DNA of 64,000 nucleotides. Source: Bradyrhizobium erythrophlei. Its GTDB lineage: Bacteria; Pseudomonadota; Alphaproteobacteria; Rhizobiales; Xanthobacteraceae. This document shows positions 9,598 to 17,023 of this stretch, piece after piece. Made by a program: the position numbers and the translations under genes. The notes beneath the pieces are model-generated. The model was not told where the DNA came from and made no database searches. It saw only the letters and a program-made list of their open reading frames with translations. How positions within the stretch are numbered: the stretch's first letter is position 1; every line of letters starts with the position of its first letter. The stretch covers positions 1 through 64,000 of the forward strand of contig FSRD01000004.1 in the NCBI GenBank assembly GCA_900129675.1, in the 5' to 3' direction.

Positions 9598-10761
9598 GTG
9601 GCCCAAGTCAATGATCTCAGCCGAAGCCTGACCGCGTTTGATCCGATCTCGACCTTGGTGGTGGTCGTCGAGATGAGCAAGGCGAACTGGCTGGTGAGCG
9701 GCGTTGTTCCCGGCGTCGAGCGCCAGCCGTTGAAGAAACTGGAGCCGGATGCGACGGCACTGTTACGATTGATCGAGCGGTGGCGGAACGAGGCGGTGCG
9801 TGCTGGCCGGCCGGTCAGCCGGATCGCGCTGGCCTATGAGGCTGGCCGCGACGGCTTCTGGCTGGCGCGCTGGCTTATTGCTCGTGGGATCGAGGCGCAT
9901 GTCATCCATTCGGCAAGCGTTGCAGTGTCACGCGAGCGCAAGCGGGCGAAGACGGACCGACTGGATGCGGCGATGTTGATGCGCGTATTCCTGGGATGGT
10001 TGCGCGGTGAGCGGGGGCACTGCGGGATGGTGGCGATCCCGACGATGGAGGAGGAGGATGCGAGGCGCCCGAGCCGCGAGCGCGAGAGCCTTGTCGACGA
10101 GCGCTCTCGCATCACCAACCGCATGAAGAGTGCGCTCGCCCGTCTCGGGATTCGGGGATTCAAGCCGCATCTGCGCAAGGCGCCTGAGCGTCTGGCAGGT
10201 CTGCGGACAGCGGAGGGCACGGGCCTGCCGGCAAATATCATCGAGGAGTTCCGGCGCGACATGGCTCGGCTGGCACTGGTCCGTGAGCAGATCAGCTCGA
10301 TCGAGAAGACACGTGCCGAGCGGCTCGAGCGGGCCCCCGATACAGGGCCGCATGCGATGGTGCGGTTGCTCGCCAGGGTGATCGGTATCGGCATCGAGAC
10401 GGCGGACATGCTGGTGCAGGAGATCCTGTCGCGGAAGCTTCGAGATCGAAGAGCGGTGGCGCGCTACGCCGGGCTCACGGGATCGCCCGACGAGAGCGGT
10501 TTGAAACGCCGAGAGACGGGCCTGGCCAAGGCCGGCAATGCGCGGGTACGACGTGGGCTGATCCAGTTGGCGTGGCGCTTCCTGATGTTCCAGAAAGACA
10601 GTGCGCTGGCGCAGTGGTATCGCACGCGGACCGAGGGGCCGAGCGGCGCGCGCAAGACGACGATGATCGTGGCGCTGGCGCGCAAGCTGCTGATAGCGCT
10701 GTGGCGCCTGGTCACGACCGGCGAGGTGCCGGACGGTGTCGAGCTGCGGCCGGCGGCGTGA
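9598..10761 (+). CDS. IS110-family transposase
   Basis: 387 residues. N-terminal DEDD (RuvC-like) domain: STLVVVVEMSKANW replaces the usual first-Asp motif (normally VGVDVSK-like), IALAYEAGRDG supplies the Glu, and KTDRLDAAML supplies the paired Asps. C-terminal IS116/IS110/IS902 domain: LLARVIGIGIETAD, then ARYAGLTGSPDES and the serine-containing GLAKAGNARVRRGLIQLAW. Note that the first catalytic Asp position reads Glu (VVEMSK), which might reduce activity. GTG 9598 is the likely start. IS110 elements lack true terminal inverted repeats and I could not fix the ends; the flank starts abruptly next to the peptidase pseudogene on the left. Confidence 0.88.
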   Translation: MAQVNDLSRSLTAFDPISTLVVVVEMSKANWLVSGVVPGVERQPLKKLEPDATALLRLIERWRNEAVRAGRPVSRIALAYEAGRDGFWLARWLIARGIEAHVIHSASVAVSRERKRAKTDRLDAAMLMRVFLGWLRGERGHCGMVAIPTMEEEDARRPSRERESLVDERSRITNRMKSALARLGIRGFKPHLRKAPERLAGLRTAEGTGLPANIIEEFRRDMARLALVREQISSIEKTRAERLERAPDTGPHAMVRLLARVIGIGIETADMLVQEILSRKLRDRRAVARYAGLTGSPDESGLKRRETGLAKAGNARVRRGLIQLAWRFLMFQKDSALAQWYRTRTEGPSGARKTTMIVALARKLLIALWRLVTTGEVPDGVELRPAA

Positions 10762-11034
10762 GCAACACTCTAGAACGAGAAAGGACAAACAGGGTTCGGC
10801 AACCTGACCGCACTTGATACGCCGGGTTGCCGATGACGATCCGAGGTGGCGGCAATCCGCATTCGGCTATGGCTGCAATGCCGCTGAGAGAATGGACCCG
10901 CCGCCTCGGAGCCTTGCCCGCCGAAGCGTATGACTGCTTCATGGTCGGGACCCCATACGGGTTCAACCGAATACAAGCGTGGTTCGCGCGATTGATCGCG
11001 GCCAATGGCAGGCTCCCCTCGGATCATCGCGCGG

Positions 11035-11241
11035 CCAACCACCCGATCGCCGGCAGCCTGCCGCCGTGCTCGCGTCCGTCAAGGACAAGCCTTCGGCGGC
11101 GCCGAAGAAGCGCCGTCCTTGACCGCCGCTGCGCGCGACGGCGATGGCAATATGCGGTCGGGACGGAAGAATGCTCGCGGCGCGGGTCGAACAAACGAAT
11201 GGAATGCACAGGACGACCAGATTGGCGTGACGCCGCCTTGA
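11035..11241 (+). mobile_element. IS110-type transposase tail and intron-flank debris
   Basis: A short frame here reads QPAAVLASVKDKPSAAPKKR followed by a stop. The segment after the IS110 transposase at 49290-49445 reads AVLGAVKAQPGNAGARRKPS and the two share further blocks (TTGACCGCC, TGCGCGCGACG, GGGACG-AAGAA, GGTCGAACAAA). I read this as the 3-prime remnant of another IS110-like element, running into sequence that typically precedes domain V of a group II intron (GAATGGAATGCACAGGACGA). The 10762-11034 stretch before it holds no gene I can support. Confidence 0.4.
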
Positions 11242-11258
11242 CAAAGAAAGCCCCATAC

Positions 11259-11293
11259 AAGCCGTATGCCCGAATTGGGCTCGTACGGATCTG
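11259..11293 (+). ncRNA. Group II intron domain V-like hairpin (3-prime end of a first intron remnant)
   Basis: The bases AGCCGTATG at 11260-11268 and CTCGTACGGATCTG at 11280-11293 form the arms of a 34-nt hairpin closed by GCCC/GGGC with a GAAT loop. This matches the domain V consensus of bacterial introns (AGC triad, CCGUA helix, two-base bulge, UACGG return arm), apart from one G-A mismatch in the basal stem. It sits immediately before GTGCGGG, so it is either the end of a first intron joined to the start of a second or one element's rearranged 3-prime end. Confidence 0.5.
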
Positions 11294-11985
11294 TGCGGGT
11301 TGCGCCTTGCAAGCGCGTTGAAGTCTGCCGTCTGCGATGACGGCCGCGGCAAAGCCTAGCGAGCAGCCGCGAACCGAGTCTTGCGTGGCGTCCGGTAACG
11401 GCCGCTGCGAAGCGTAGACAGGGAGGTTGCAGGCCGGAACGACAGTGAACGGGAACATAGCCCCGAAATCGATCGTGATCGGAGTAGCCGACCCTATCCC
11501 GCAAAGGGGAAGGCGGAATCGCAGCCCGCGCTATAGCGAGCGGCCTGAGATGCTCCCGGGGTTCGTACCGCCAGCATGCAACCAAAGGAAGCAACGCGAA
11601 CAAGGGAGATCCATCCGGTTCAGGCGCAAGCCTGTAGGACCTGCCAAGCCGAAGAGGTGAGAAGGGTCTGATGACCGGGTGGAAGTCAGACTGACTGATA
11701 GTACTCCGAGGTCGGGAGAGCCGGCTACATGGGGAAGCGGTCAGCGGTAGTTGAATTGTTCTTGGGCGACATGGGCTCCATGCAACGGGAGTTACGGCCT
11801 TCTACTCAGAGAGAAGATCAGCTGACCATGGAAACGAAACTTGAACAGATAGCAGTGAAAGCTGTGAACCAACTGCCGAAGAGCGTGGTGCGGGAAATCC
11901 GCACGCCACGTTCTGTGGGAGCCGGGGGCGGGCGACCGCCTCCGGCGACCCGGTGGGCGCGAGGTAACTCGCGTCCCTACCGCGA
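11294..11985 (+). ncRNA. Group II intron with reverse-transcriptase ORF deleted
   Basis: GTGCG at 11294-11297 region matches the 5-prime consensus. Downstream are long structured stretches typical of domains I-III, ending in the familiar block GGTGGAAGTCAGACTGACTG (about 11679-11698) and the approach to domain IV. An ATG at 11829 begins METKLEQIAVKA, the usual N-terminus of intron reverse transcriptases, but only about 15 codons later domain V begins: GAGCGTGG at 11881 pairs with CCACGTTC at 11906-11913, with a TGCGG/CCGCA upper stem around GAAA. A domain VI-like hairpin (GGTGGGCGCGAG / CTCGCGTCCCTACC) follows to about 11972. So the RNA core remains while the protein is gone. Both boundaries are approximate. 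Confidence 0.65.
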
Positions 11986-12290
11986 AAGTGGCCGGACCAC
12001 GGTCAAAATGCGGCCACCAGTTTCGGCCGAATGTGCCGCGCACGACCCCATATAGGCCTCTTTTGAGTGGGCATGGGATCGTGTAGTCTTTCCTTCAAGC
12101 TGCTCTTCGAGACGGGATGTGCCGACGTCTCCGTTACAGCCGAATGGGCAGCGCAGATGCTTTCGGCAGGCACCGCATTCTCCAAAACCGACAATCCTTT
12201 TGTGCCGGTCTCTCACTGAGCATTCGCAGTGCGCACGGTGCACGGCGATGATTGCGCGAAACTCTACTTCGACCGCAATGAGGGAACGCC
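11986..12290. other. Intergenic stretch, no gene recognised
   Basis: After the intron the sequence contains AATGCGGCCACCAGTTTCGG and GGCCGAATGTGCC, a tandem arrangement that resembles debris seen downstream of IS21-like elements, but I cannot confirm it. The rest up to the next start carries only open frames without family resemblance. A GAGGGAACGCC ribosome site for the next gene lies at 12280-12290. Confidence 0.3.
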
Positions 12291-12540
12291 ATGAGATCAA
12301 ATCTTGGAACATTCGCAACAGCGCTGTTGGCAAGCGCATTCGCCACGGCGGCCTGGTCGCAAGGACTGGGCCGCGTGAACTTCGAGACCTCGTGCACGCC
12401 GCAGGCGCAGGAGAAATTCGACCGCGGCCTGGCAATGGTGCATTCATTCTTCTATCCGGATAGTGTCCAGGCCTTCACCGAAGCCGCTGCCGCCGACCCG
12501 CAATGCGCGATCGCCTACTGGGGCATCGGAGTAGATCGGC
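12291..12540 (+). pseudogene. Secreted TPR-repeat protein, truncated
   Basis: ATG 12291 starts a signal peptide (MRSNLGTFATALLASAFATA, cleavage near AWSQG), then FETSCTPQAQEKFDRGLAM and VQAFTEAAAADPQCAIAYWG, the start of a TPR-type helical repeat in which large secreted Bradyrhizobium proteins normally continue for several hundred residues. After AYWGIG (about 12532) the frame turns into non-homologous, Arg/Pro-rich sequence and stops at 12645. The rest of the gene is missing, so this is a 5-prime remnant produced by a deletion, not by a simple frameshift, since no other frame continues the repeat. Confidence 0.6.
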
Positions 12541-12682
12541 GGCGACCTTACCCTCACTTCGCTGGGAGCGTGGCGGGCTTTTTCGGTGCCGGCGGTGTTC
12601 CCGAAAGAGGAACAATCACGAAATGTCGGCATTATCCCGGCGTCTAGTCAGACTGGAAGGGCGGATGTACCCCTTCCATCAA

Positions 12683-12704
12683 GGCTCCCTAACGGGGGCC
12701 TTTT
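12683..12704 (+). terminator. Rho-independent terminator
   Basis: GGCTCCC (12683-12689) pairs with GGGGGCC (12694-12700) around a TAAC loop and is followed by TTTT. It lies just upstream of the DUF2171 gene and may end transcription from the truncated TPR gene region or act as an attenuator in the leader of the next gene. Confidence 0.65.
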
Positions 12705-12730
12705 GTGTTTGGGACCCATGGAGGACGGAT

Positions 12731-12961
12731 ATGGAAATTAAAGAGCATATGGAAGTTATCGGCGCTGACGGCGTGCATGTCGGTACTGTGGACAAGGTCG
12801 AAGGCGGTCGCATCAAGCTGACGAAAAAGGACAGCGGCGAAGGCTCTCACAAGGGCCATCATCACTTCATCGACAAAAGCCTCGTTGCGGAGGTCGAAGG
12901 CAACAAGGTCAGGCTTTCCGCGAACGCAGATGTCGCGGTGACTATGGAACAGGAAAAGTAG
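12731..12961 (+). CDS. DUF2171 family protein
   Basis: 76 residues. MEIKEHMEVIGADGVHVGTV opens the protein, followed by DKVEGGRIKLTK, HHHFIDKSLV and a closing VRLSANADVAV. This is the PRC-barrel-like DUF2171 architecture, a small beta-rich cytoplasmic protein common in Alphaproteobacteria; no reaction is known. ATG 12731 has GGAGGAC immediately upstream, whereas the longer frame has no such site. Likely monocistronic, just after the terminator at 12683. Confidence 0.88.
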   Translation: MEIKEHMEVIGADGVHVGTVDKVEGGRIKLTKKDSGEGSHKGHHHFIDKSLVAEVEGNKVRLSANADVAVTMEQEK

Positions 12962-13015
12962 AGATCCTCGAGCTGGCAAGGGCGGAAGATCCGCCATCCT
13001 GTAGGAAATTAAGGT

Positions 13016-13300
13016 TTGGCGGCGTTATCCTCCAAGGTGCCGTCAAGGGCGCGCGGTATACCGGCGAGTTTAGAGCCGGGTCCGCGCGCTTCTAGTTTTA
13101 GCACCGCGTCCGATGTCGATCGGCTTGAAGCGGCCGCCGACGAAGCGGTTGCGGCGTGCGGTGGTGACGTGCGCGACGCGCTCAAGGCGCCAATCGTTGA
13201 GTTTTTGGAAAATGAAGTCTGCAAGTTGATGCACGCTGTTTCGCACGCCTACGTGCGTGGAAGGTTCAAAACCTATACCGGCCGACACTCGATCGGCTAG
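13016..13300 (+). CDS. Small conserved hypothetical protein
   Basis: About 94 residues if the TTG at 13016 is used; the start is uncertain and no clear ribosome site is seen. The core, ASDVDRLEAAADEAVAACGG and FLENEVCKLMHAVSHAYVRG, resembles a family of 80-100 residue helical Bradyrhizobium proteins. Compared with what I expect of that family, two or three residues seem to be missing before EFLENEV (KAPIVEFLE), so it may be slightly shortened. No function known. Confidence 0.5.
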   Translation: MAALSSKVPSRARGIPASLEPGPRASSFSTASDVDRLEAAADEAVAACGGDVRDALKAPIVEFLENEVCKLMHAVSHAYVRGRFKTYTGRHSIG

Positions 13301-13403
13301 GAGCGAGGTACATGGCCGAGGTAACGTACTGCCGTTCATCGTCAGCGATGACGGCGTTGCCGCCGGCGAGCCGACCGAATGCTGCGCCGTGCGGGCCAAC
13401 CCC

Positions 13404-13760
13404 TCAGCGGCCCGTAGTAAGCCGCGGCGGGGACACCATCCAGAGTTCGATTGCCGCGAGGATGGCAACGGCAGCGCCGATGACCACATGCACCGTCATC
13501 GCGGTGGTTCCCTGGAAGCCAAATACCCAAGGTGAAACCAGCGTCCACAATCCCACGATGAGGTTCAGCCACTCCTCCCAGACTGCGAATGCCGCAAGCG
13601 CCGCGATAGCAAGCGCCGCGATGACGATGCCGGCGATCATGGCGTTTTCGGAGGCCCTTCCGGCCTCGAATGCGAACATCCAAGGCGAAAAGAACAGAAC
13701 CGCGCCGAGGACTAGGTTCGCGACGTCACACAATTTTGCGTTCGTCCAATTCTCCATCAT
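13404..13760 (-). CDS. SPW-repeat membrane protein
   Basis: 118 residues, inner membrane. Two copies of the SPW motif (LFFSPWMFAFE and LVSPWVFGFQG) each lie at the start of a helical pair, giving four membrane helices, the standard SPW-repeat layout. Start ATG 13760 (MMENWTNAKLCD) has GGAGGGTGTC directly upstream; the longer frame from 13772 would bury that site. It is divergent from, and overlaps by two bases the start of, the small gene at 13759 on the plus strand, so a shared bidirectional promoter is unlikely and one of the two starts may be wrong. Function unknown. Confidence 0.85.
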   Translation of the reverse strand: MMENWTNAKLCDVANLVLGAVLFFSPWMFAFEAGRASENAMIAGIVIAALAIAALAAFAVWEEWLNLIVGLWTLVSPWVFGFQGTTAMTVHVVIGAAVAILAAIELWMVSPPRLTTGR

Positions 13761-13983
13761 GACACCCTCCATTGAAGGTAGTCCTGGCTATTCAACCGAG
13801 CGTCGCCGTCGGAGTTCCACTGCACGATCGTCGCAGGGCCAAGTCGCTCCTGCACCGCGCAAAGAGGGCCACGTCGGCGCGGTCGCGTTCAGCCGAACTG
13901 GCGATCCCGCTACGAGCGATTTCAGCGACGCGAAGGTGATCAAGAAATTTGGCGACGTGCCCGATGATCTAAGTGCTTTGTAG
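13759..13983 (+). CDS. Small conserved hypothetical protein
   Basis: 74 residues from ATG 13759 (MTPSIEGSPGYS). The C-terminal half, EGHVGAVAFSRTGDPATSDF then DAKVIKKFGDVPDDLSAL, matches a short protein I associate with Bradyrhizobium and looks genuinely coding; the Arg/Ser-rich N-terminal part does not and may be non-homologous or frameshifted. No function known. Confidence 0.45.
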   Translation: MTPSIEGSPGYSTERRRRSSTARSSQGQVAPAPRKEGHVGAVAFSRTGDPATSDFSDAKVIKKFGDVPDDLSAL

Positions 13984-14307
13984 CCGACACCCGCAAGGCT
14001 TTCGATCAAGCATGATCAGCGGAAGTGACGTAGAATTTATGTGGGTCGAAATGTGGGGTCGCTATCAACAGGTTAAAATATAACAGCAAAAACAATGCGT
14101 TACGCGATAAATTGGCGGAAGGGGTGTCCTGTCAACCCTCTTGAATTTGCTAGGTTTTATTGTTGCGATTCGACAAAAGCCACGGTCTAGACCACGGGGT
14201 AGAGCAGGGCGGTGAGTGGCAAATCGATTTCCTGCCGCCTGCGGATCAGACGCTCGGCGCGCATGCAACCGTTTCAACAGTTTCCGATGCGATTCATCCA
14301 CATTTTT
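13984..14307. other. AT-richer intergenic stretch
   Basis: No gene recognised. The segment 14070-14180 is noticeably more AT-rich than its surroundings (for example TTAAAATATAACAGC and TTTATTGTTGCGATTC) and could hold promoters, but no complete -35/-10 pair stands out. Confidence 0.3.
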
Positions 14308-14529
14308 TCAAGAACGGTGCATAGCCGCATAGTTTGCTGAGCGTTCTGACGAATCGCATGCGAGGCTTCGCGCGCTCGGTGAAAAAAGCAGAAGGCCGGC
14401 GCGCAAACACCGGCCTTCATGCTCACCGCGCTGGCGCGCCTGGATTCGGCTTCCGCTCGGGTCCACCTCACGAGCCTGCACTATCGTTGCCAGTACGGCA
14501 ACGCCCTCGGCCGTGTATAGCGGGGACAT
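14308..14529 (-). CDS. Small hypothetical protein
   Basis: 73 residues beginning MSPLYTAEGVAVLATIVQ, with a strong GGGGAGGG ribosome site seven bases upstream of ATG 14529. After about residue 37 the frame runs through a hairpin that looks like a minus-strand terminator (14392-14417), so the native protein probably ended before it and a frameshift has removed the stop. I do not recognise a family. Confidence 0.4.
   Translation of the reverse strand: MSPLYTAEGVAVLATIVQAREVDPSGSRIQARQRGEHEGRCLRAGLLLFSPSARSLACDSSERSANYAAMHRS
14382..14417 (-). terminator. Rho-independent terminator on the minus strand
   Basis: AAGGCCGG at 14392-14399 pairs with CCGGCCTT at 14410-14417; read on the minus strand the stem is followed by CTGC and a run of six T (14382-14387). 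It would end a transcript from the small gene starting at 14529. Confidence 0.65.
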
Positions 14530-14571
14530 CGGATAACCCTCCCCATGACTCTAGGAAGCTCGCCGGCGAGC

Positions 14572-14616
14572 CCGGCCGCTGCAGGCTGTCATGTGCCGGT
14601 CGATCGGCGCCAGCGC
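14572..14616. repeat. 45-bp direct repeat, copy 1
   Basis: Matches 15393-15437 at 44 of 45 bases. On the minus strand both copies encode the same peptide, IDRHMTACSGR, close to a stop, suggesting remnants of one duplicated small gene. Confidence 0.8.
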
Positions 14617-14716
14617 TAGCTCGGGTCGCCGTGCGGATCTCTAAACCGAAATTTTAGACTTGGCGCCCATCGTTTAAGTTGTGCTCTAGCGAGATTCACA
14701 ATCTGGAGATTCAAAT

Positions 14717-14965
14717 ATGGGTGATGACGTGGAATTAGTGTGCAAAGACTGCGGCGGGAAGATCGCCTACCCAAACCAGCCGCCCGAGACCGATGACATC
14801 GTCAGTTGTGCCGGATGCGGGCTTACCCTCGGCGTTTTCGAACTCGTTATGGACGAGGCAAATTTCGAGAGGGGCGAATTGAGGCTCAGGCTTATTGGCG
14901 AGACGCTAAAGCCGGATTGGGGCTCGTTCGCCGCTCTGAATGTTGAACTCATGGCACAGGTTTGA
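14717..14965 (+). CDS. Small zinc-ribbon-like protein
   Basis: 82 residues from ATG 14717 (MGDDVELVCKDCGGKIAY). Two CxxC pairs, CKDCG at residues 9-13 and CAGCG at 31-35, are spaced as in a zinc ribbon. The second half (VMDEANFERGELRLRLIG) is not recognisable. GGAGATTCAAAT upstream can serve as ribosome site. Probably a metal-binding accessory protein; no partner is suggested by the context. Confidence 0.7.
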   Translation: MGDDVELVCKDCGGKIAYPNQPPETDDIVSCAGCGLTLGVFELVMDEANFERGELRLRLIGETLKPDWGSFAALNVELMAQV

Positions 14966-15072
14966 GGCGCGGGACCGAAGCCCCGCGGTGACTTTAGGAA
15001 GGCCGCTGGTGGGTCCGGGATCTGCGGGGATGTGGGCTCGTCAGCATCGATTTTGCGGGCCGGTTGGAGTCC

Positions 15073-15273
15073 CTAGTGCGCTTGGGGTGACTTATCATTC
15101 GCATTTCCCAGCCTCGCCTTAGAGTGCTCATGCTCAGCAATCCACTTAACCGCGTCATATTCCGCAATGAAGCCCTTGATTACTCCCGTTTCGCCATCGG
15201 GCCATAGAATATCGACCTCCCAGCCAGTTCCGGGATTTTTCCGCGTCAAGAAAGTTGGTCGCTGCTCGAACAT
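15073..15273 (-). CDS. Small conserved hypothetical protein
   Basis: 66 residues from ATG 15273 (MFEQRPTFLTRKNPGTGW). WEVDILWPDGETGVIKGFIA and AVKWIAEHEHSKARLG give it the look of a compact alpha/beta protein frequent in Bradyrhizobium genomes. A TTG at 15330 would extend it by 19 residues; neither start has a convincing ribosome site. No function known. Confidence 0.55.
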   Translation of the reverse strand: MFEQRPTFLTRKNPGTGWEVDILWPDGETGVIKGFIAEYDAVKWIAEHEHSKARLGNANDKSPQAH

Positions 15274-15392
15274 CCTTCGAATAATGCGCCTGTGACGGCC
15301 CGGTTCAAGACAGTCATCCTGCCAGATCAAACTGACCCGCTACCAGAACCCTAGAAGGCCGTTCGCCGGGCTTGAGAGAGTCGCTGGTGAGT

Positions 15393-15437
15393 CCGGCCGC
15401 TGCAGGCTGTCATGTGCCGGTCGATCAGCGCCAGCGC
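15393..15437. repeat. 45-bp direct repeat, copy 2
   Basis: Second copy of the repeat at 14572-14616, one mismatch. Read on the minus strand it ends in QRLSQARRTAF stop. Confidence 0.8.
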
Positions 15438-15477
15438 CTGGGCGAGTCTGTGCGGCCGGGCGGTGCAGCCGCGGCAT

Positions 15478-15720
15478 TCATTCGAACGGCAGTTTCTCCT
15501 GGCCCTCATGCCATTCGATCACGCTGAAAAGCATCCCGCGCTTGAGCATCTCGGCCTGAAGGTCGGCGGCGTGCTTCTTCCACGCTGGCGTCTCGCGAAC
15601 ACGAAACCGTGGATCCTCGCCTCCCTGCTCCTGCGCATGTCGGAACAGCCGGCAAATACCTACGTTCTGAAAAAGGCGGATAGGTTGGTTCGCAGTGCAG
15701 GCACCGCGGTGCCCGCCAAT
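15478..15720 (-). CDS. Small conserved hypothetical protein, 5-prime end unclear
   Basis: Read on the minus strand to a TGA at 15478-15480, the frame encodes LFRHAQEQGGEDPRFRVRET, PAWKKHAADLQAEMLKRGM and LFSVIEWHEGQEKLPFE, which has clear coding character and resembles short Bradyrhizobium proteins. There is no ATG, GTG or TTG in a sensible place upstream, so the N-terminus is either lost or frameshifted. Function unknown. Confidence 0.45.
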   Translation of the reverse strand: MGGHRGACTANQPIRLFQNVGICRLFRHAQEQGGEDPRFRVRETPAWKKHAADLQAEMLKRGMLFSVIEWHEGQEKLPFE

Positions 15721-15870
15721 TAATTGCCCAAGAGAAGAGCCCGTTCTTTTGCGTAACGCTCATCGCCCGGTGGCGCGGTACCGAAGCCCCGCGCCCTTTG
15801 TCGCAGTGGCATTCACGTTCTAAGATGCACGTGGTAAGGGAGGCGCGCTAACCTCCCTACAGCGGGCACC

Positions 15871-16353
15871 ATGATCCTCTCAACACATGCTGTCGTCGGT
15901 GGCGCGATCGCAAGCTTCATGCCCGGTCATCCAGTGCTTGCCTTTGTGATTGGAGCAGCTAGTCACTTCGCGATCGATGCGATTCCGCATGTGGATTATC
16001 CGCTTCACTCGATTTCGGTTAAGCGAAGCGCGACCTCGGCGCTGACGCTAAATTGGTTGTTGGTTCAAGATCTCGGCTTAATTACGCTGGACGCCTGCGT
16101 TGGCCTAGCAATCGTGCTCTGGCTTTACGCTTCGCCTGGGGCCACCACCGCTGTACTTGCGGGCGCATTGGGCGCGATGTTGCCGGATCCCTTGCAACTT
16201 CTGCACAAGCTATATCCGCGCGAACCTCTTAGATCGCTGCAGCGATTTCACGCTTGGAGTCACACAAAGCGAAGACTGAGTTGGCCGCTTGGAGTGAGTG
16301 CTCAGCTGTCGTTCGTAGCGCTGGTTGTCGGGTTGCGCGCCATATTGGCTTAG
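15871..16353 (+). CDS. Small membrane protein resembling metal-dependent hydrolase-type (YdjM/DUF457) proteins
   Basis: 160 residues. MILSTHAVVGGAIASFMPGH opens with the THxxxG start common to membrane-bound metal-dependent hydrolases; further His/Asp residues lie in SHFAIDAIPHVDYP and in MLPDPLQLLHKLYP, and the end is a membrane helix. Three to four hydrophobic segments suggest an inner-membrane location. The hydrolase assignment is by resemblance only. A GC-rich hairpin (GCGGGG/CCCCGC) follows the stop near 16357-16376. Confidence 0.65.
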   Translation: MILSTHAVVGGAIASFMPGHPVLAFVIGAASHFAIDAIPHVDYPLHSISVKRSATSALTLNWLLVQDLGLITLDACVGLAIVLWLYASPGATTAVLAGALGAMLPDPLQLLHKLYPREPLRSLQRFHAWSHTKRRLSWPLGVSAQLSFVALVVGLRAILA

Positions 16354-16469
16354 TACGCGGGGCCTTTCGACCCCGCGCCCTCCTCATTTACCCTGCTACC
16401 GCCTGAGCCGCCTTGCGTGAGCGGCAATCCGCTACTGGTTTCGCTTTCTGGCCGTTCGGCGCCGGCGCT

Positions 16470-16790
16470 TCACTGATCGGGCTCCTGCACTATCTCGCGA
16501 ACCATGGTTCTGATCGTATGCTGATCAGCCATCGGCATCGTCGCGACCACCGCAGCGAACTCCGCACCGGTCGAGTTCGGGCTCAGCCTAATCGGATCTT
16601 TCTTGAAGATGCGCCCCTTACCTTCAAGCAGCCATTCGAGATTTACACAGTGCTTCTCGGTGAACTCAGCGATCTCGCGATGCTTGAGCTTCAGGACCGG
16701 CTTGATCTCGTCGTCGGAAAGGTCGCGCGATGCTGCTATGTCCCTGATCCGTTGCCGCATTGCCTCTTTGAACTCGCGTCGGCGCGCCAT
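16470..16790 (-). CDS. Conserved hypothetical protein (helical, possibly DNA-associated)
   Basis: 106 residues from ATG 16790 (MARRREFKEAMRQRIRDI). The middle, KLKHREIAEFTEKHCVNLEW followed by LLEGKGRIFKKDP, looks like the end of a phage-repressor-type helix-turn-helix protein, where the phrase about a defined residue followed by LLEGKG is common. A DNA-binding role is only a suggestion. Codon use matches the neighbours. Confidence 0.6.
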   Translation of the reverse strand: MARRREFKEAMRQRIRDIAASRDLSDDEIKPVLKLKHREIAEFTEKHCVNLEWLLEGKGRIFKKDPIRLSPNSTGAEFAAVVATMPMADQHTIRTMVREIVQEPDQ

Positions 16791-16951
16791 CGTTTCGCTG
16801 TTGGACTGGTGCGACGCGGCGATAGATTTGCGCGTCGGGTGGGTGCGCCGGATTGGCCGGAAGGATTGCCAGCGCGGCGGCGCCGGCAGCTGCGGTCCAA
16901 ATTTCGCCGCGCCTGGTCGACTGGCGGGAACGTGGGTCGTTCGAGGGTCAT
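16791..16951 (-). pseudogene. Twin-arginine-type small secreted protein, frameshifted remnant
   Basis: ATG 16951 reads MTLERPTFPPVDQARR, a start typical of small Tat-exported Bradyrhizobium proteins, but the hydrophobic part IWTAAAGAAALAILPANPAH appears only in another frame from about 16900, followed by PPDAQIYRRVAPVQ. One base seems to be gained or lost. The rest overlaps the start of the minus-strand gene at 16790. Low certainty. Confidence 0.35.
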
Positions 16952-17023
16952 GGTGGTTGCTCGCGGTTTAACGGCTTTCTGAGGGCCGGTAGCGCCAGCG
17001 GTTCGGCACTGGCACCGGGAGTC

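Noticed and set aside
10827..11321. 164-codon plus-strand frame
   Set aside because: It runs through IS110 debris and the domain V-like hairpin; composition is Arg-rich with no family resemblance.
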